Shown: positions 23,711 to 37,055, numbered from the stretch's first letter. The stretch is DNA of 64,000 bases from Argentina anserina (GCF_933775445.1 NC_065874.1:8389001-8453000), one strand, 5' to 3'. Notes: generated by a model from the letters alone, not told the origin. Translations and numbers: made by a program.

Positions 23711-25300
23711 TAGAAAGATCAATATAATAGAAAGTAAGTCAGATGTGATTTTTGAGGAGAAAAAAATTAAACCATTCATTAATGTTGAAGAACATGATCA
23801 TTTGAAAAACGGTCGAATAGCAACATAACAATAAAGTGCATAGAGCTTGGTTACTTATTTGTTCAACAGATCAAGTTTTAAATTCTAACCAAGTTGAATA
23901 CCATACAAATTTTTTACCAAATTGTTCTTGGAAATATCATCACCATCAAAACAACTTCAATAGAAATGTAGACTAACCTTTGATAAATGACTCAACTTGT
24001 CAAAAATTCAAAAGCAAAAAATGAAGAAAGGAGCAGGCACTTAGCTTTCTGTGACAAATCTAGTGTGGGCACCGAATAATACTGAACAAGAGAGATAATT
24101 GGAGGAACCATCCACACAATCTACCATGTAAACATTGAAGAACTTCTAAGAGAGCAAAACCGCTAGCCAGGGAGGAAGAAGTTTTGAAGGGACAAACTAA
24201 AAGACATAAATTAACAATCAACAAGGTGTATCAACTACAATTAGAGCTAGTCTTACCGAAATTTCAATGCTACTGAGGAAATAAAATCAGAGAGAAACAA
24301 TTTGGAGTGATATACAGAAAGAAGAGAGGAAACATACCATTTTGTTTTGCTCAATAGAGAAAGAGAAAATGAGAGACCGAGGGGGTGTTTCAATTATGGA
24401 CACCCCTTACCAATGACAGCACAAAAGAATACAAAGAAAAATGTATGGAATTTGTCTACCATAACAAGTTAATTTCACACGTTAATCTCGTCTTCAATTT
24501 ATACAAGATGCAATTACCTTTGGGTTGCTTGCGCTAGATCACCCATCCCCTATACAAGCTTTCTTATGTATTCCACTATAAGGAATTCTTCCAATCACCT
24601 ATAAATGCCCTGATGATTAACATTGTAACCATTAACCAATTTGCTACTCCCACCAGAATCCATAAAGGGGTCTTACCATTATTTATTCTAATTGTAATAG
24701 AATCAGTAATCTGTATTCCTCCTCTCTGGGTAAGCTTTTATTAGAACTCAATCCCATACATAACAGATGCTCCAAAACGAGAGAGGCAGTGGACATTACC
24801 TATTGAAGTCATTATACAAACCCTAGTCGTCGTGTATGGCGGAGCTTCGGCGGACAACGATGGCGGTGCTGGCTGAATTTGAAGGCGAGCTTAAGGGTTT
24901 CGATAAGTAAGAAGCTCTGACTTCAATTTTAGTAGTGAGAAGACCAAATAGTTTCTAGAAGTCGGATAGTGAGTAGTGGCTTGATGCTCCATCGATGCTG
25001 CCTTGTTCTCTCATACTCTCCACTATCTTCGTGACGACAATGGTGTGGCGGGAGAGGTCGCCAGAACGATTTGTGATGCCTTAAGGGGGTTTCTGATCGG
25101 AGAAGAGAGCTGAATCGATTTGTGGTGGTGGCGGTGGTATTACATTTTCATATCTGGAGAAAATAAGATTAGAGAGAAAGAGATAGATCGGGTATGTGGT
25201 TAAAAAACCCTCTCTTCACCATTATCTTGGTTTTGTGAAAGTATAAATTTTGCATTGAGAACTGGGCTAAGGCGCAAAACTGAAAAATTCCAGCGTGTGG
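23711..25300. other. CACTA interior of unknown origin
   Basis: No transposase and no further recognisable exon. 24830-24910 has a short GC-richer stretch with an ATG that may be another captured exon, but no family could be assigned. Confidence 0.4.
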
Positions 25301-25856
25301 GTGTTTTAATTTTGAGCCAAAACGATTTTATGACGAATAGAAATGTGATAGTCTATCTTAGACTATGCGACGAATTTAAAATGTCATCGAATGGTTTTTC
25401 ATGACGGCCAGAAAACGTTATAACATTCATGACATTAGGAAAATGTCATAGAAAGACTAAGAACAACAATGACATTTTTCAAACTGTCATAAACTAAACC
25501 CAAATTAACATCAATGACGTTTCATAAAAAAATGTCATTGAAATGTACTTTTTATGACATTTTACAACAAATGTCATAAATTTAGTGTCATTAAAAGTCA
25601 TATTTGTAGTAGTGTATACAGGAGTTTCAGAATGGTTCGGATTTAGATCCCAGGAAGTCGTGGAACAATTTTATCATATTTATTGTGCTCTCTATAAACA
25701 AGCTTCAAGCCTCAAGATGATACTCTACAATCATTGCTGGAACTAAAGAGGGCCGCACACTACAGCCTAACACTATAAATTATCCTTGCTGCAAAAGGAC
25801 CCTATAAGCATATATTTATAACAACAAAATGACAGCTTTAACTCAACCCTCTCATA

Positions 25857-26481
25857 CAGTGGCGGATCTTGGAAGTGTGCTTAGGGGATGCTTGATTTAG
25901 AATTGTAATTTAGGGAGGATTTCAAATTTTCAAAAAAATCTTTTTTGATGATGTACACAAAAGATGAGATTCAACTAATGTACACAAAATACTCTGTGAT
26001 TCATACTTTTGAACTGATTGTTTTATATTATCTGCATCAAAATACCTCTAAGCATATGTAACCGAGAGTGGATGGAAAGCAAACGCCGAAAACCAGAAAT
26101 CTCAAATGAGAAAATCCTCAATTTGATCATGACATCTCATACTCGCTGATGGATGCACATAACTTCTTGGTGGAATAGTGGAGTGAGTTCAATCTCAAGT
26201 GTGATCTATCACTCTAATTTAAGAATTAGACTTTAGTTTAGGGTTAGATATTTAGTTTTATGGGAAAAAAATGAAGAAAAGAAAAAATGGGTCTCCGTGT
26301 AAGATTGGAGAGGTTGGTGTGGGAGGAGATTGAGTATGGATGGGTGTATGTGTAGGTGTTAATGGGGGATTGAGTGTGTGAGAGAGTATGAGATGCTAGC
26401 TCCAATTAAAAAAAATTAATACCAATTTTTTTTTTCTAATTGACTTGGGGATGCGCAACGTTTCACAAGGATCCGCCCCTG
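25857..26481. mobile_element. hAT-type MITE (625 bp)
   Basis: Terminal inverted repeats CAGTGGCGGATCTT / CAGGGGCGGATCCT. Flanking 8-mers CTCTCATA and CTCCCATC differ at two positions and look like a decayed 8-bp target duplication. No coding capacity. Confidence 0.72.
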
Positions 26482-26558
26482 CTCCCATCCACCATGATTT
26501 TTCCATTCCTCTAAGAGACAACGGAGATACGAAGCTGTTGCCGCTCTGTGATTCTGGG

Positions 26559-27016
26559 CAATGTTTTAAAAAGCGAAGACATAGCCTAATGCGTTTTCTT
26601 AAGAGTCTTGAGCCTTAAAACTTTAGACGCATAAGGCGTAAGTCTATGTTATAAAACATTAGTAGTTAAATGTGTAAATATATAATTATTCACATACAAA
26701 AAGAACAAATATATATAAGAACTTACAATTTGTTGCATTTAAATATAATGAAATTCATAATTCAAACATTTTTTTACGTTTTAGATAGTTTTCATCAAAT
26801 TAAACACATTATATAAATATATATAAAAATATATCTAAAAATCGTATTTTATAAGGCATAGTAAAATGCGTAAAAGGCGTTAAAAAGTAACATAAGGCGT
26901 AAAAAGCGCAAGTTTTTTAAGCTTCGGTGCCCAGACCGAAAAACAGAGGCGTTATATAAGTATCTTTAAACTTTTTAAGTCTCCGGCGAGCCTTGAGGCG
27001 ATTTTTTAAAAACATT
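26559..27016. mobile_element. MULE-type MITE (458 bp)
   Basis: Ends are CAATGTTTTAAAAA on the left and TTTTTTAAAAACATT on the right. A perfect 9-bp duplication GATTCTGGG lies at 26550-26558 and 27017-27025. The body has many AAGGCGTAA-type repeats and no coding capacity. Confidence 0.8.
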
Positions 27017-27280
27017 GATTCTGGGAAGTGGCATGGGGAATTTGTTGGGGAGTTGATCGATCTGGCTACCAAGTGACGATGGGGTTAGTCAGATCACTCA
27101 GATGAAGAACTTACGTTAAGTACAACCACCCAGGCCACATAACAGGTATGAAAAGTAAGAGATAGGTATCCTCGAAAAATATAGTGAATAACACATATAG
27201 TGACATAATTTTATACCAAATTCCTGCCCATCAAAGATCTAAAATTTTCATAACTCATAAGCAACATAGCTATAGTACAT

Positions 27281-30200
27281 TCAACGTCCATACATATTGG
27301 AAATGGTCATACCATTTATTGACCCTACTTGTGGTTTGTCTCCAACTATGGCAGAAATGATCACTTCTTCCGTACAAAATGATGGTTTCGTAGGTTCAGG
27401 TAATGGTACACTTTCATTCGACAACATAGATATCACCTCCGACATGGTAGGCCGATTAGCTGCATTATCCCCCACACATAGTAGACCAACATTTACGCAT
27501 CGTAAAAACTGATTCTTGTTACATGAACCACTCAATTTTGAATCCATCAGCTGTAGCGCTGCACCTTCCTTCCATAGCTCCCACGCCTGTAATTGGCAAA
27601 GTCATCATTTCATATCATTTAGGATAGAAAAAGTGAAGCTGATTACTGTAGACATTTATTTGACATACATGTCCTACTAAATTGAGCACTCGATCATCGT
27701 TGTAGAAGCTGTTATTTTTTCTACCACTTAGGATTTCAAGCATTAATACTCCAAAACTGTAGACATCAGATTTAATGGAAAAAATTCCATTCATTGCGTA
27801 CTCGGGAGGCATGTAACCACTACACCAATTTGACAACAAAAAGTTAACTGCATGCAGATAAAATGACATGCAAGAGGGTAGATATCAAAATCGAATGATA
27901 GGTGTACTGCTACTTACAGTGTTCCAACAATCCTCCCAGTATTTACTTCAAGTTCATTATGTGTGAAGATCCTTGCCAGACCAAAATCAGAAATTTTTGG
28001 ATTCAAACTTTTATCAAGTAGTACATTACTAGCTTTTAGATCTCTATGAACTACTCTCTTTCTCGAGTATTTGTGCAAATAAAGCAGTCCTTGAGTAATT
28101 CCTTCAATTATGCTGAAACGCTTGTGCCAGTCAAGAAGAAAGCCTTCAGTTGTATCTGGCCAATACAAAGGGAATAAATTCAGATATAATGTCAGTTGCA
28201 TATATCGAGGAGTTCAAGAGTGGACCCTCATTTTGATGCAGTTTCTCCTTAAGGCATGGAGGACCATCGAAATTTTAGGTCCTCATTCAGGATGATTCCT
28301 ACCAAAATCAGTGATTCAGCCAAATGACTTATTATCACTGATTATCTGCTCAATTCCAAAGAGCAGATAGCTAGCTTATGGTAACATCATTTATTGGATG
28401 TATGATGGACATTAACACTGTACTGCATTTCTGCGGAGCAATTAGATCCACCCCTGATCTTGTAAGTATTACTGATTAAAAAAACAAAACAAAACAAAAA
28501 AACATCTGTATACATCTAATAAGACGAAACTTATCTTACCAAATAAAAAGTAGTCCAGACTTTTGTTGGGCATGTACTCGTATATCAACATCCTCTCTTC
28601 ACCGTGAATGCAAAATCCAAAAAGCTGGACAAGGTTTGTATGACGAAGTTCATATATTAGGATCAATTCATTCCTAAACTCCAACATTCCTTGCCCTGAA
28701 CATTTTGAAAGCCTCTTCACTGCAATTTCTTGTCCCGTCGGCAATTTTCCCTGATAATTACACATTTCTTTTTCAGATGTATATGTAAACAATAAAATTA
28801 AAATAAACGACTATCAAAAGTCTTAGCTACAAATGCAAACAGGAAATACATAAAAATCCTTTACTACCTTATAAACAGGTCCAAATCCCCCTTCACCAAG
28901 CTTGTTTTCTTCACTGAAGTTACATGTGGCAGCCATGATTGATGCATAGCTGAATATGCTTAAATCATGTTCCCTGACCAGCAAAGTGTGCTGATCAATC
29001 TCATACTCACCTATCAAGTATAGTGCAGACACTGAAAATGTCTAAAACGTAAAGTTAAAACAATTTAAAAACTGCAAATCATGCTCAACCCAATTATATA
29101 CTTGACTGTTCAGATTTTCTTCTTCTTCGTAGATGGCACAAGATGCAAAAGGCTATTACCACAAGAGTAGTACTAGTAGCAGCCCCAATCCAAATCCATT
29201 TAGTTGTTGCACCTAGAGAGTAATGATTAGTTGTTCCCTTTCTTGTCCAAATTTGGGGAGGTATTTAGCATTATATATGTAACTTCCAAGGAAAAGAAAA
29301 ATCATATTTAACGCCATACAGTGTAATCAAACATCAAACTTAATTACTGGAGACTTACTATTGTTGCTGGGTGATGATGTTGGTGCCATTGATCTTACAA
29401 AACTGCTTGCATTACCTGGTTGAGTGGAGTCTTCAAAGAATTTACAATCTAAACTCCAAAATCTGCATCCAGTTGGATACTCGAATAAAAAATCAAACCC
29501 AAGGCAGTCACAGTTTTGCCTGCAAGTGTCCTCACAATCAGAACTGGTACCGTTATAAGTTGAGTTTGAAACATCCTTAAGCCCAAATGGGCATCTTGAA
29601 GTTGAACTCGAGATGATTGGTTTAAAGTAACCCTTCTTTTGCTGAAATTGATAACCAAAGTCCGTCTTACAAGAATCAGTTGTCTGGCATCCTAATCCAT
29701 CAGTGTCTTTGCCTTCACACTTGTCTGCTCTTGCAATATTAAGCGCTGTACCATAATAATTGAAAAGTCTCCCATCAAGATTCAGCATCCATTCTACTAT
29801 TTCACTATTTGGATCGTCATTGGTTATGATAGTAAGGTACTCTTCATTCTCGTTCGATACAATGCTGTATTGGAACACAAGCCTGTGATCCTGTATAATA
29901 TTTTCAAAGCTATTATTACTTGGGTTGTAGTTTCGGCTTCTCCAATACACCGTCCCCCGTCCACGAATTTCCAATTGGCGACTATATGGATCCCAACCGA
30001 GAGTGAAAGCTCCCGCTGGTGGGTAGTAAGTGGATGTCCACGAGGTAAGAGACCAGATGTGCCCATTGCTATGGTTCACCCCTAACTTCATGCCTGGTAA
30101 AAAGGTGTCTGTTGGATAATCAAAACTTTGCCACCACACCTGCTTGGTTAATCCATCAGAGTTCAGCTCCTGTAGCATAAAATTTCCAGAATCCAACAGA

Positions 30201-30697
30201 GTAGCCACCACATTACTACTACTTTTTGGTGCAGAACCGAGCACTATAGGAGAATCGCCAACGCCACCTGTGTTGTTTGTAATGATCTTTAATGTGTTGT
30301 TGGAGTCCAAAGTAAGAACCCCAAAAGGATATAAAACAGGTGAGTCTCGGTTGGCAACCCACGCCTTATTCGCACCTGTCACATTATGTCGCCTAATATT
30401 CAGATACATGTAGTTGGAACTTGAACCATTTGGCAAGAAAAGCAAGGTGAACCTCCCCCTGGCAGAAACTAATGCACTTGATGAATTGAGAGTATCGCCA
30501 ACTTTAAGCTTGTCCCCCATACTATCTGCTGCATCAGCAACATGACAACTCCACAAGCATGCAAGAATGATTAGGAAGAATAGTAAGAGTCGATCAATGA
30601 TCAGAAGGTACTTTACTTTCTTCTGATGATCTAGAGAACCAGCAAACATGGCCATCACATTAACCATGATTACGGTCAGGTACTGTCTACTGCCCAA
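27281..30697 (-). CDS. G-type lectin S-receptor-like Ser/Thr kinase (gene C-)
   Basis: Seven coding exons read from high to low coordinate: 30697-29359, 29212-29102, 29010-28868, 28750-28540, 28155-27918, 27819-27669, 27586-27281. All junctions are GT-AG with consistent phase and there is no internal stop, giving about 832 residues. Domains in order: N-terminal extension with a hydrophobic stretch at about 29-48; bulb-type lectin ([47 protein letters not shown]); S-locus region; PAN ([16 protein letters not shown]); membrane span in exon 2 (WIWIGAAT...); kinase with [10 protein letters not shown], Lys near 543, HRDLK near 638, DFG near 658 and PPEYA. Exon 3 is 54 bp shorter than in its relatives, which shortens the juxtamembrane linker. 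Predicted plasma-membrane RD kinase in surface recognition. Its head-to-head partner (33759 onward) is broken. Confidence 0.9.
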
Positions 30698-33600
30698 AAA
30701 TGCCTTAGAAAATCAAAGTTTATAGTGCAATACCTATTACAGTATAAAGATGAAACCTATCTTCTACTCTCATGACGTGACAAAAAAGAAAAATAAATTT
30801 TAGTCAAACAATAAGAAATAAAATTAAAAGAAATTAGGACTAACAATATAGGGGACAGAGTGTCTTTTGGATTAGTTAGATTACAGTATTCTTAGTAGAC
30901 TTTGGCTCAATTAAATTTAGCTATGAGATATTCCTGGAAAATGCAATAAATGACTCACTCTATAATGCCATGGACTAAAAGAAAAGTTTATGATGAGGAA
31001 CATTAGATAAAATATACTCTACTCCTGAAACCTGGTACTGATGATCTTGAATGTTATTAGGAGATTTTACAATACAACTTTTCTTGATAACAGTCTGGCT
31101 TTTTCAAGTTTTCAGCTCTTGGCGCAATAAACAATAGGATGATGTCACTGCTTAGGAAAGATTGGATAGGATCATACCATCATTTGCGGGTAATAATTTT
31201 CATCTTGTTTATGCACACTCAACTAAATAGTCAGAACTATTATTTTCTCAACATTTCAGTTATGACATACTATGGTGTTCTAACGTATCACTAAATATAT
31301 ATATTTTGTTAGGTTATTGAATGGAGCAGGCCCTATTTCTATGCACTTTACTGGTGTGCCTTTACTAGGCACAATAGCATCAAGATAATACCATAAAACA
31401 CCAGCATTGACCTGGATAGAACTCACTTGACGACTCCTCCTGGACAGGAAAGGGTATCTTTAAACCTCTGGGGAGGCCTAAGTCAACTCAATCAAGGATG
31501 GCAACAACAACACTATATCTTGACTCTCCTCCACATTACAACATGGAGTGACAAAGGGTCAACCTGTATTGATAAATAAGTAAATAACACAGGTTCAGCA
31601 ATATTATTTTAGTATAGGCAGGACTCAGATCTCCAGCCTGCGGCCTTTATGCTCACCCACCAAGATTAGTGGTGTTGTGATGCAGCGTAGTATATCGGTT
31701 TGCATTAGCAACTTCTAAAACTTAATAGAAGTCATTCCTATAATTCCTCATTCCTGGTAGTCACAAGGGTCCGACAAAGTTGCATCTCCCCCAGGTGAAA
31801 TAGCTAATAATATATAACATGATGTGATAGACATGATGATTCATGCATCTTATGATATGTATCCTGCATTCCTGCTCAATATGCATCTCTTCTCGATAAT
31901 AATTGGCCATTGCAAAGATTAGTATAGAATGCTGTTAGAAAAGTTCCCAAAAATATATTAATGCAGTTGAAAATTCTCATATGCAATGTCAAGAGGAAAA
32001 GTGCAGAATATTAGTATTAAGATAATAAATTATACTGGTGATGAAAGATAAGAAATAATAATAGTTATTTGGCCGGCAGATATAATAATGTTTCAATATT
32101 TAATATATCCAAGTAACATACAATTTATTATAAGCAAAATTACTGAACTGATAAACTCAGATATATTTAGTATGCACCATTGATCTTCCTAGCTTCCAAA
32201 ACTTATATCAAGATGATATTCATCATATGTTAAAAACAAGACACTTGATTTTGAAGAAAAACTTGGTCTGGGAGGAAGTCTCCAGGAAGTTCAATACATC
32301 CGTGTTTAAATTCAGTAAGTTATGCAAGTTCATTCGTGAACATATAGTTAGCACATCAATGGCTGCCGATTTTAGCTAAAGAGGAAGCATATCTTTTACT
32401 CGATAGCAGTAAAGTTTAAAGTGACCAAGAAATTTTATCTCTGACTAGGTTCCTTTCAGTTTTAACTACTGGCATGATCTCCTCACAACATTGTTCGGAA
32501 TTCCATCACTTGATTTGCACTCTTCCACAGTAAAACCTCTCCAACATGGTGGAGAGTTTTCACTATGACCATTTCAGATGATATCAAGAATTAACAATGT
32601 CTTCATAGCGCCTCCACCAAGTACTGTACTGTATCAGTGTATGCCCCCCCCCCCCCCCCCCCCAATTAACTTATTCACATCACCATCCTCCTTAAATTGT
32701 CACAATATCGTGTATTCAGAATGATCTATAGCTGGAAGTTGACACAGGCAACCAAGCCCACACTATAAGTAGTTCTAGCATCACGATTCAACTTTTCATT
32801 ATAAGATGAGAATAAGTCTTATAAGAATAGGAAAACAACACATTTGCTGAATCCCATGCTCTACCAGCTGGTTATCACTCTCGGGGCGCTCATCTGAATC
32901 ATCTCCAACTTTCTCATTTCACACAGTAGAATAGCAAAATAATAAGCACTCCTCCACATTCAACTAAAACAACTGCTTATCAACTCCCATTGCAAAATTT
33001 GCAATAAACGGTTCCCAGAAAAACACACCCATTCATCTCATCATTTGATCTGCTTCCACTGTGAAAAGTACATTGCACAGACCCATAACTTCCTTTTTCT
33101 TTATTTCGTTAAAAGTACAGAAACCTAAAACAAATGATATTGATCCAAATTTTAAACAACCAGCGACCCCTCTTTCATGATCAAATCAGATAAGCTGACA
33201 AACAAAATTAATCAAATATATAACAGGGAGGAAACTGCATATTAAGATTTCTCATGTCCCAATCTTCTGAACTTAGCATTTACTATCAATTGTGAACAAA
33301 GAGGCATCAAAATTCGGAACTTCAGGCCGAAACTGTACAAAGGTTTGAACTTTAATTTGTTAGATACTTAGATTAGTTTTCTATTGGGTACTACATTTGA
33401 TAATGCCAAGCAGAACAGAACAAAAGCTGATACCTGGTCCGGTTGGGATACGATGCGGGCGACTCCAGCGAGGGAAGCACGGACGCTGGGACTGTCCGGC
33501 GACTCGCAGCTTTCACTGTCTCTGTTGACTCTGCGAGCATTTGTACTATTTTACTTGCGTGTAAAAGTTAAATAAAAATAACTGTCAAACTTACTGTATT

Positions 33601-33758
33601 TTACCATCATGCCCCATTCTTTCTTTAATAGGCAGTTCCATATAGGGGTACTATTGTCATTGTCCAAGTCTTCGGGGTAGTCAAAGTCTACATGAACTTT
33701 CTACCAAGACTTGTACTTGATTCTCTGAACAACTGTTACACTACCTCACCTTTACGTA
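30698..33758. promoter_or_regulatory. Intergenic region between divergent S-RLK starts (C unit)
   Basis: 3.06 kb between the start codons of C- and C+. It is collinear with 46948-51051 of the D unit but lacks about 800 bp present there (48415-49220). It must hold the promoters of both partners. A 20-bp C homopolymer lies at 32644-32663. No additional gene is seen. Confidence 0.6.
32644..32663. repeat. Poly-C tract (20 bp)
   Basis: Uninterrupted run of C in the divergent spacer. The equivalent position in the D unit (near 49567) has only five C (ACACCCCCTTATT). Confidence 0.85.
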
Positions 33759-35153
33759 TTGGTCATTCATAACAGCTTTCCAATGATGATCGGATCAATC
33801 TGCATGCTCATTATCAGTTACTCAAGCTTATGGATCACTAGTCATGCAGCTGCAGCAGCAGTGTTCATTGGGGACACACTTGGGCCAGGGGAGGCTCTCA
33901 ACTCCTCGAGCTTTTTGATCTCTGCTTCCGGGGAGTTTACGCTGGGTTTCAACTCCAACTACCTCACTCTCAAGTCGAAGAACTATACGGTTTGGGTTGC
34001 CAACCTTCACACTCCGATTTCAGACCCTTCGTCGGCTCGTCTCACCTTGGATGTACAAGAACGAACCCGTCCTGCAAATTAAGCAAAGAGGCGATGAGAA
34101 TCTCATTGTACGTGCTTTACAACTATCCGTTTGTAGCCATCGATGTCGTGACTACACGTGGTGGACCAGAATGTTTTAAACTTTCCTAGAAGGGTCTTGT
34201 GGCAAAGCTTTGATTAACCTACTGTGGCTCTTATACATGCCGGAGATGAAACTAGGAGTTGATAGTGGTCACGTTCGGTGGCTTTCTTCTTGGCAGGACA
34301 GTCAGAACAGCCGACCGGGGTCAGGATCCTTCAACCTGTACTGGGATTCCGATACAGTCCAGTTGGAAGTTTGGAGAGACAAGGATCTATGGTGGACTAG
34401 TGGAGCTTTTAGCTATGAAAAATTTCAGTTTATTGATGTCCCTCCTGAATCCATTGTCATTTACAATTTTAGCGTTGTTTCGAATGACCGAACAGACTAC
34501 TTCAGTAACATCAACGAATCCAGTGATCAAAGTATTAGATCAGTCTGGGTGCTACACACGGATGGGGAGCTTTATGATGTTAACTATAACATTTCTATTG
34601 TGCAAGCAGGTGACTGCGATGGCTATAACACCAGTGGAGGGTGCCTGAGATGGAGTGGCCGGGCTCTTCATTGTCCTCTGGTTTCATCTGCTAAAGATTT
34701 TGAGACTGAAAATGGTTTCTTTAAAAAAGGCTGCTAATGCGACATGGCTGGGTACAAATAATCAAAGTGACAATTGTAGGGCTACTTGTTAGATAGACTG
34801 TGACTGCCTTGGTTTCGAGTTTTATTTGATAATGAGACTGGATGTCGATATTGGAGTGTAAAGCATTCTCTTTTCTATGAGGATATCCAGATAGTTCTGC
34901 AGGTGCATATATTATACCAGGACTGGTCCCGACAAAGCTATCTCGCAGAAAATTGGTACGTACGTAAGTCTACTTAACAAGCAAAAAGATGTAGCTAAGT
35001 ATATAGATCGAGTCTTGAGATGGATAGCTAATATTTTTACTCGCTGTAGATGTCATGCATAAGTGGATATGGATTGGAATTGTAATTGTGGCTATTCTCC
35101 TGGCACTGGTGCTCTCCAGCATTTGGTACCTAATACGAAGAAGAAAACTTGCG
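33759..35153 (+). pseudogene. S-RLK 5' part (gene C+, exons 1-2)
   Basis: Exon 1 (33759 to about 34955) starts well with a signal peptide and lectin domain ([18 protein letters not shown]), then is broken. There is a TGTA insertion near 34053 relative to gene B, further indels near 34110-34190 including loss of lectin sequence, a deletion near 34730, and a TAG within the PAN region near 34791. Exon 2 (35050 to about 35153) encodes the membrane span, but its donor is lost (GCGAGTG in place of GCAGGTA). The rest of the gene lies beyond a copia element, a duplicated segment and a LINE, resuming at 42840. Confidence 0.92.
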
Positions 35154-35247
35154 AGTGTGCGCTTCGTTAGACATTCTTATCTTAAGCATGTCTCAGGACG
35201 TTTATCTTTGACAACGCCATAGTTGACTTTGAAATCTCCCACTTTTT
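34614..35247 (+). repeat. Tandem duplication, copy 1
   Basis: End of exon 1, intron 1, exon 2, the start of intron 2 and the first 59 bp of the copia LTR. It is repeated at 39619-40270, offset about 5,005 bp, with some substitutions and a 15-bp difference in exon 2. Confidence 0.88.
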
Positions 35248-35402
35248 GAATCAAATGGTATATATTGATAATTGATTGATATCTAATTACACATAATTTG
35301 TTCTATATATAATCCAACAAATCATTATCACAAATCACGTCCGTTATTTGCTCATCAAATCACACCCGTGATTTCCTCCTCAAATTACACTAACACTCCC
35401 CC

Positions 35403-37055
35403 TTAAGTTGGCGCATACACATCAATTATGTCTAACTTGCTAAGTGAGTCATAAAAGGCCTTCTTAGACACTTCTTTTGTGAGTATATCGGCAAGTTGCT
35501 CTTCTGTAGAAACAAAAGAAAAACTAATGATATTCGCGTCTAGCTTCTTCTTTATAAAGTGATGATCAACCTCCACATGTTTTGTACGATCATGTTGCAC
35601 ATGATTCTGTGAGATATCAATAGTTGTCTTATTGTCACAGTACAACTTCGTAGCACACTTAGGCTTAATACCCAAATCTTGTAGCAAATTTCTAAGTCAT
35701 AAAAATTTGCACACTCCATGAGCCATACCTCTGTATTTTGCTTCAACACTAGATCAAGCTACCACTTTTTGTTTCTTAATGTAACAAGATTACACCCAAC
35801 AAAGGTAAAGTACCCTGATGTGGATCTCTGATCTGTAATATTTCCAGCCAAGTGTGCATCTGTGAAGCCACAAACCTCAAGGATATTATTGTGATTAGAG
35901 AACATTACTCCTCTCCCTGGAGCTGACTTCAAGTACCTCAAAATATTTACAATAGCATCCATGTGGTCCACACTAGGATTATGCATGCACTGACTCACTA
36001 CACTTACTGCAAACGCAACATCCGGTCTGATATGTGATAAATAAATTAGGCGTCCAAATAGCCTCTGATAACGAGGTTTTTCAGTAGGCCCTTGATCTGG
36101 ATACTCTGCTAATCGATGGTTCTGCTCAATGGGAGTGCAATCCAACATACATGTCTCTGTTAGTAGATCAAGGATGTACTTCCTCTGACACAGATAGATA
36201 CCATCACTTCCACGGGCTACCTCAATGCCCAAGAAGTACTTGAGTGTACATAGGTCCTTCATCTCAAACTATGTGGCTAGTTGTTTCTGTAATCTATCCA
36301 CTTCAACAGTATCATTCCCAGTAACTATCATATCATCAACATATATAATTAGAGTTGTTACCTTCCCTTGTTGATGTTTGAGAAATAACGTATGGTCTGA
36401 ATTACTCTATCTTTAGCCAATTTTCTTCATGAATTGTGCGAATCTTCCAAACCAAGCACGAGGTGACTGTTTAAGACCATACAAAGACTTTCTCAATCTG
36501 CATACAAAGTTACTTAGAGAAGCGGCCACATATCTAAGCGGAACAATCTATTTATTTTATTTTATTTAATAGTTAAAGCATTAAACTAAGTATATAAGTT
36601 TCAGTTAAGTATATAAGTATAGTTGATCGCAATAGTCTAGTGGTTCTACTCTTCCCTTTCTTTTCCTCCCACCCCCAAGAAAAAACAGTAATTAATTAAT
36701 TATTAGATTTTTTTTATTGAAAAGATCCATGTACACCTCTTCGGTTAGTTCTCCATGAAAGAATGCATTATTAACATCAAACTGTCTAAGTAGTCAGTTT
36801 AAGCTAGAAGAAAAAGAGAACAACACCTGAATAGTGTTTATCTTTGCAACAGGTGCAAATGACTCATCATAGTCTATGTCATATGTCTGGGTAAACCCAT
36901 TTTCTACTAGACGTGCTTTATACCGGCTCACTGACCCATCTGGATTATGCTTCACTGTAAACACCCAACGACATCCCACAGTCTTCTTGTCAAGTGGTGG
37001 TGATACAAGCTCCCAAGTGTTCTTTTGTAATGCTTCCATCTCTTCCTCCATTTTG
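35403..37055 (-). pseudogene. Copia reverse transcriptase - RNase H
   Basis: RT start WELVSPP and GCRWVFTVKHNPDGS (36794-37051), then DVNNAFFHGELTEEVYMDL (about 36730-36780), SLYGLKQSPRAWF (about 36450-36500), YLCQRKYILDLL and the CTPIEQNHRL region (35759-36262). RNase H follows with LYCDNKTTIDISQN and HFIKKKLDANIISF...QLADILTK (35403-35687). About 180 bp of AT-rich foreign DNA (about 36540-36720) separates YMDL from the next RT block. Stops and frameshifts occur throughout. Confidence 0.88.

Larger units (their letters stand above)
22467..25614. mobile_element. Non-autonomous CACTA element carrying a host gene fragment
   Basis: The element is 3,148 bp. Its left end begins CACTACTACATAAAATC and its right end is the inverse of CACTACTACAAATATGAC. 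A 3-bp target duplication TAT lies at 22464-22466 and 25615-25617. Both ends carry many subterminal repeats based on ATGACGTTTT / AACGTCAT, which in CACTA elements act as transposase-binding sites. No transposase-like frame is visible, so movement would need an autonomous partner. The interior contains exons of an aldehyde dehydrogenase gene (22985-23710). Confidence 0.92.

Noticed and set aside
24830..24910. Start of a gene inside the CACTA element (ATGGCGGAGC...)
   Set aside because: The frame is short and matched no family I recognise; perhaps a second captured exon, not supportable.
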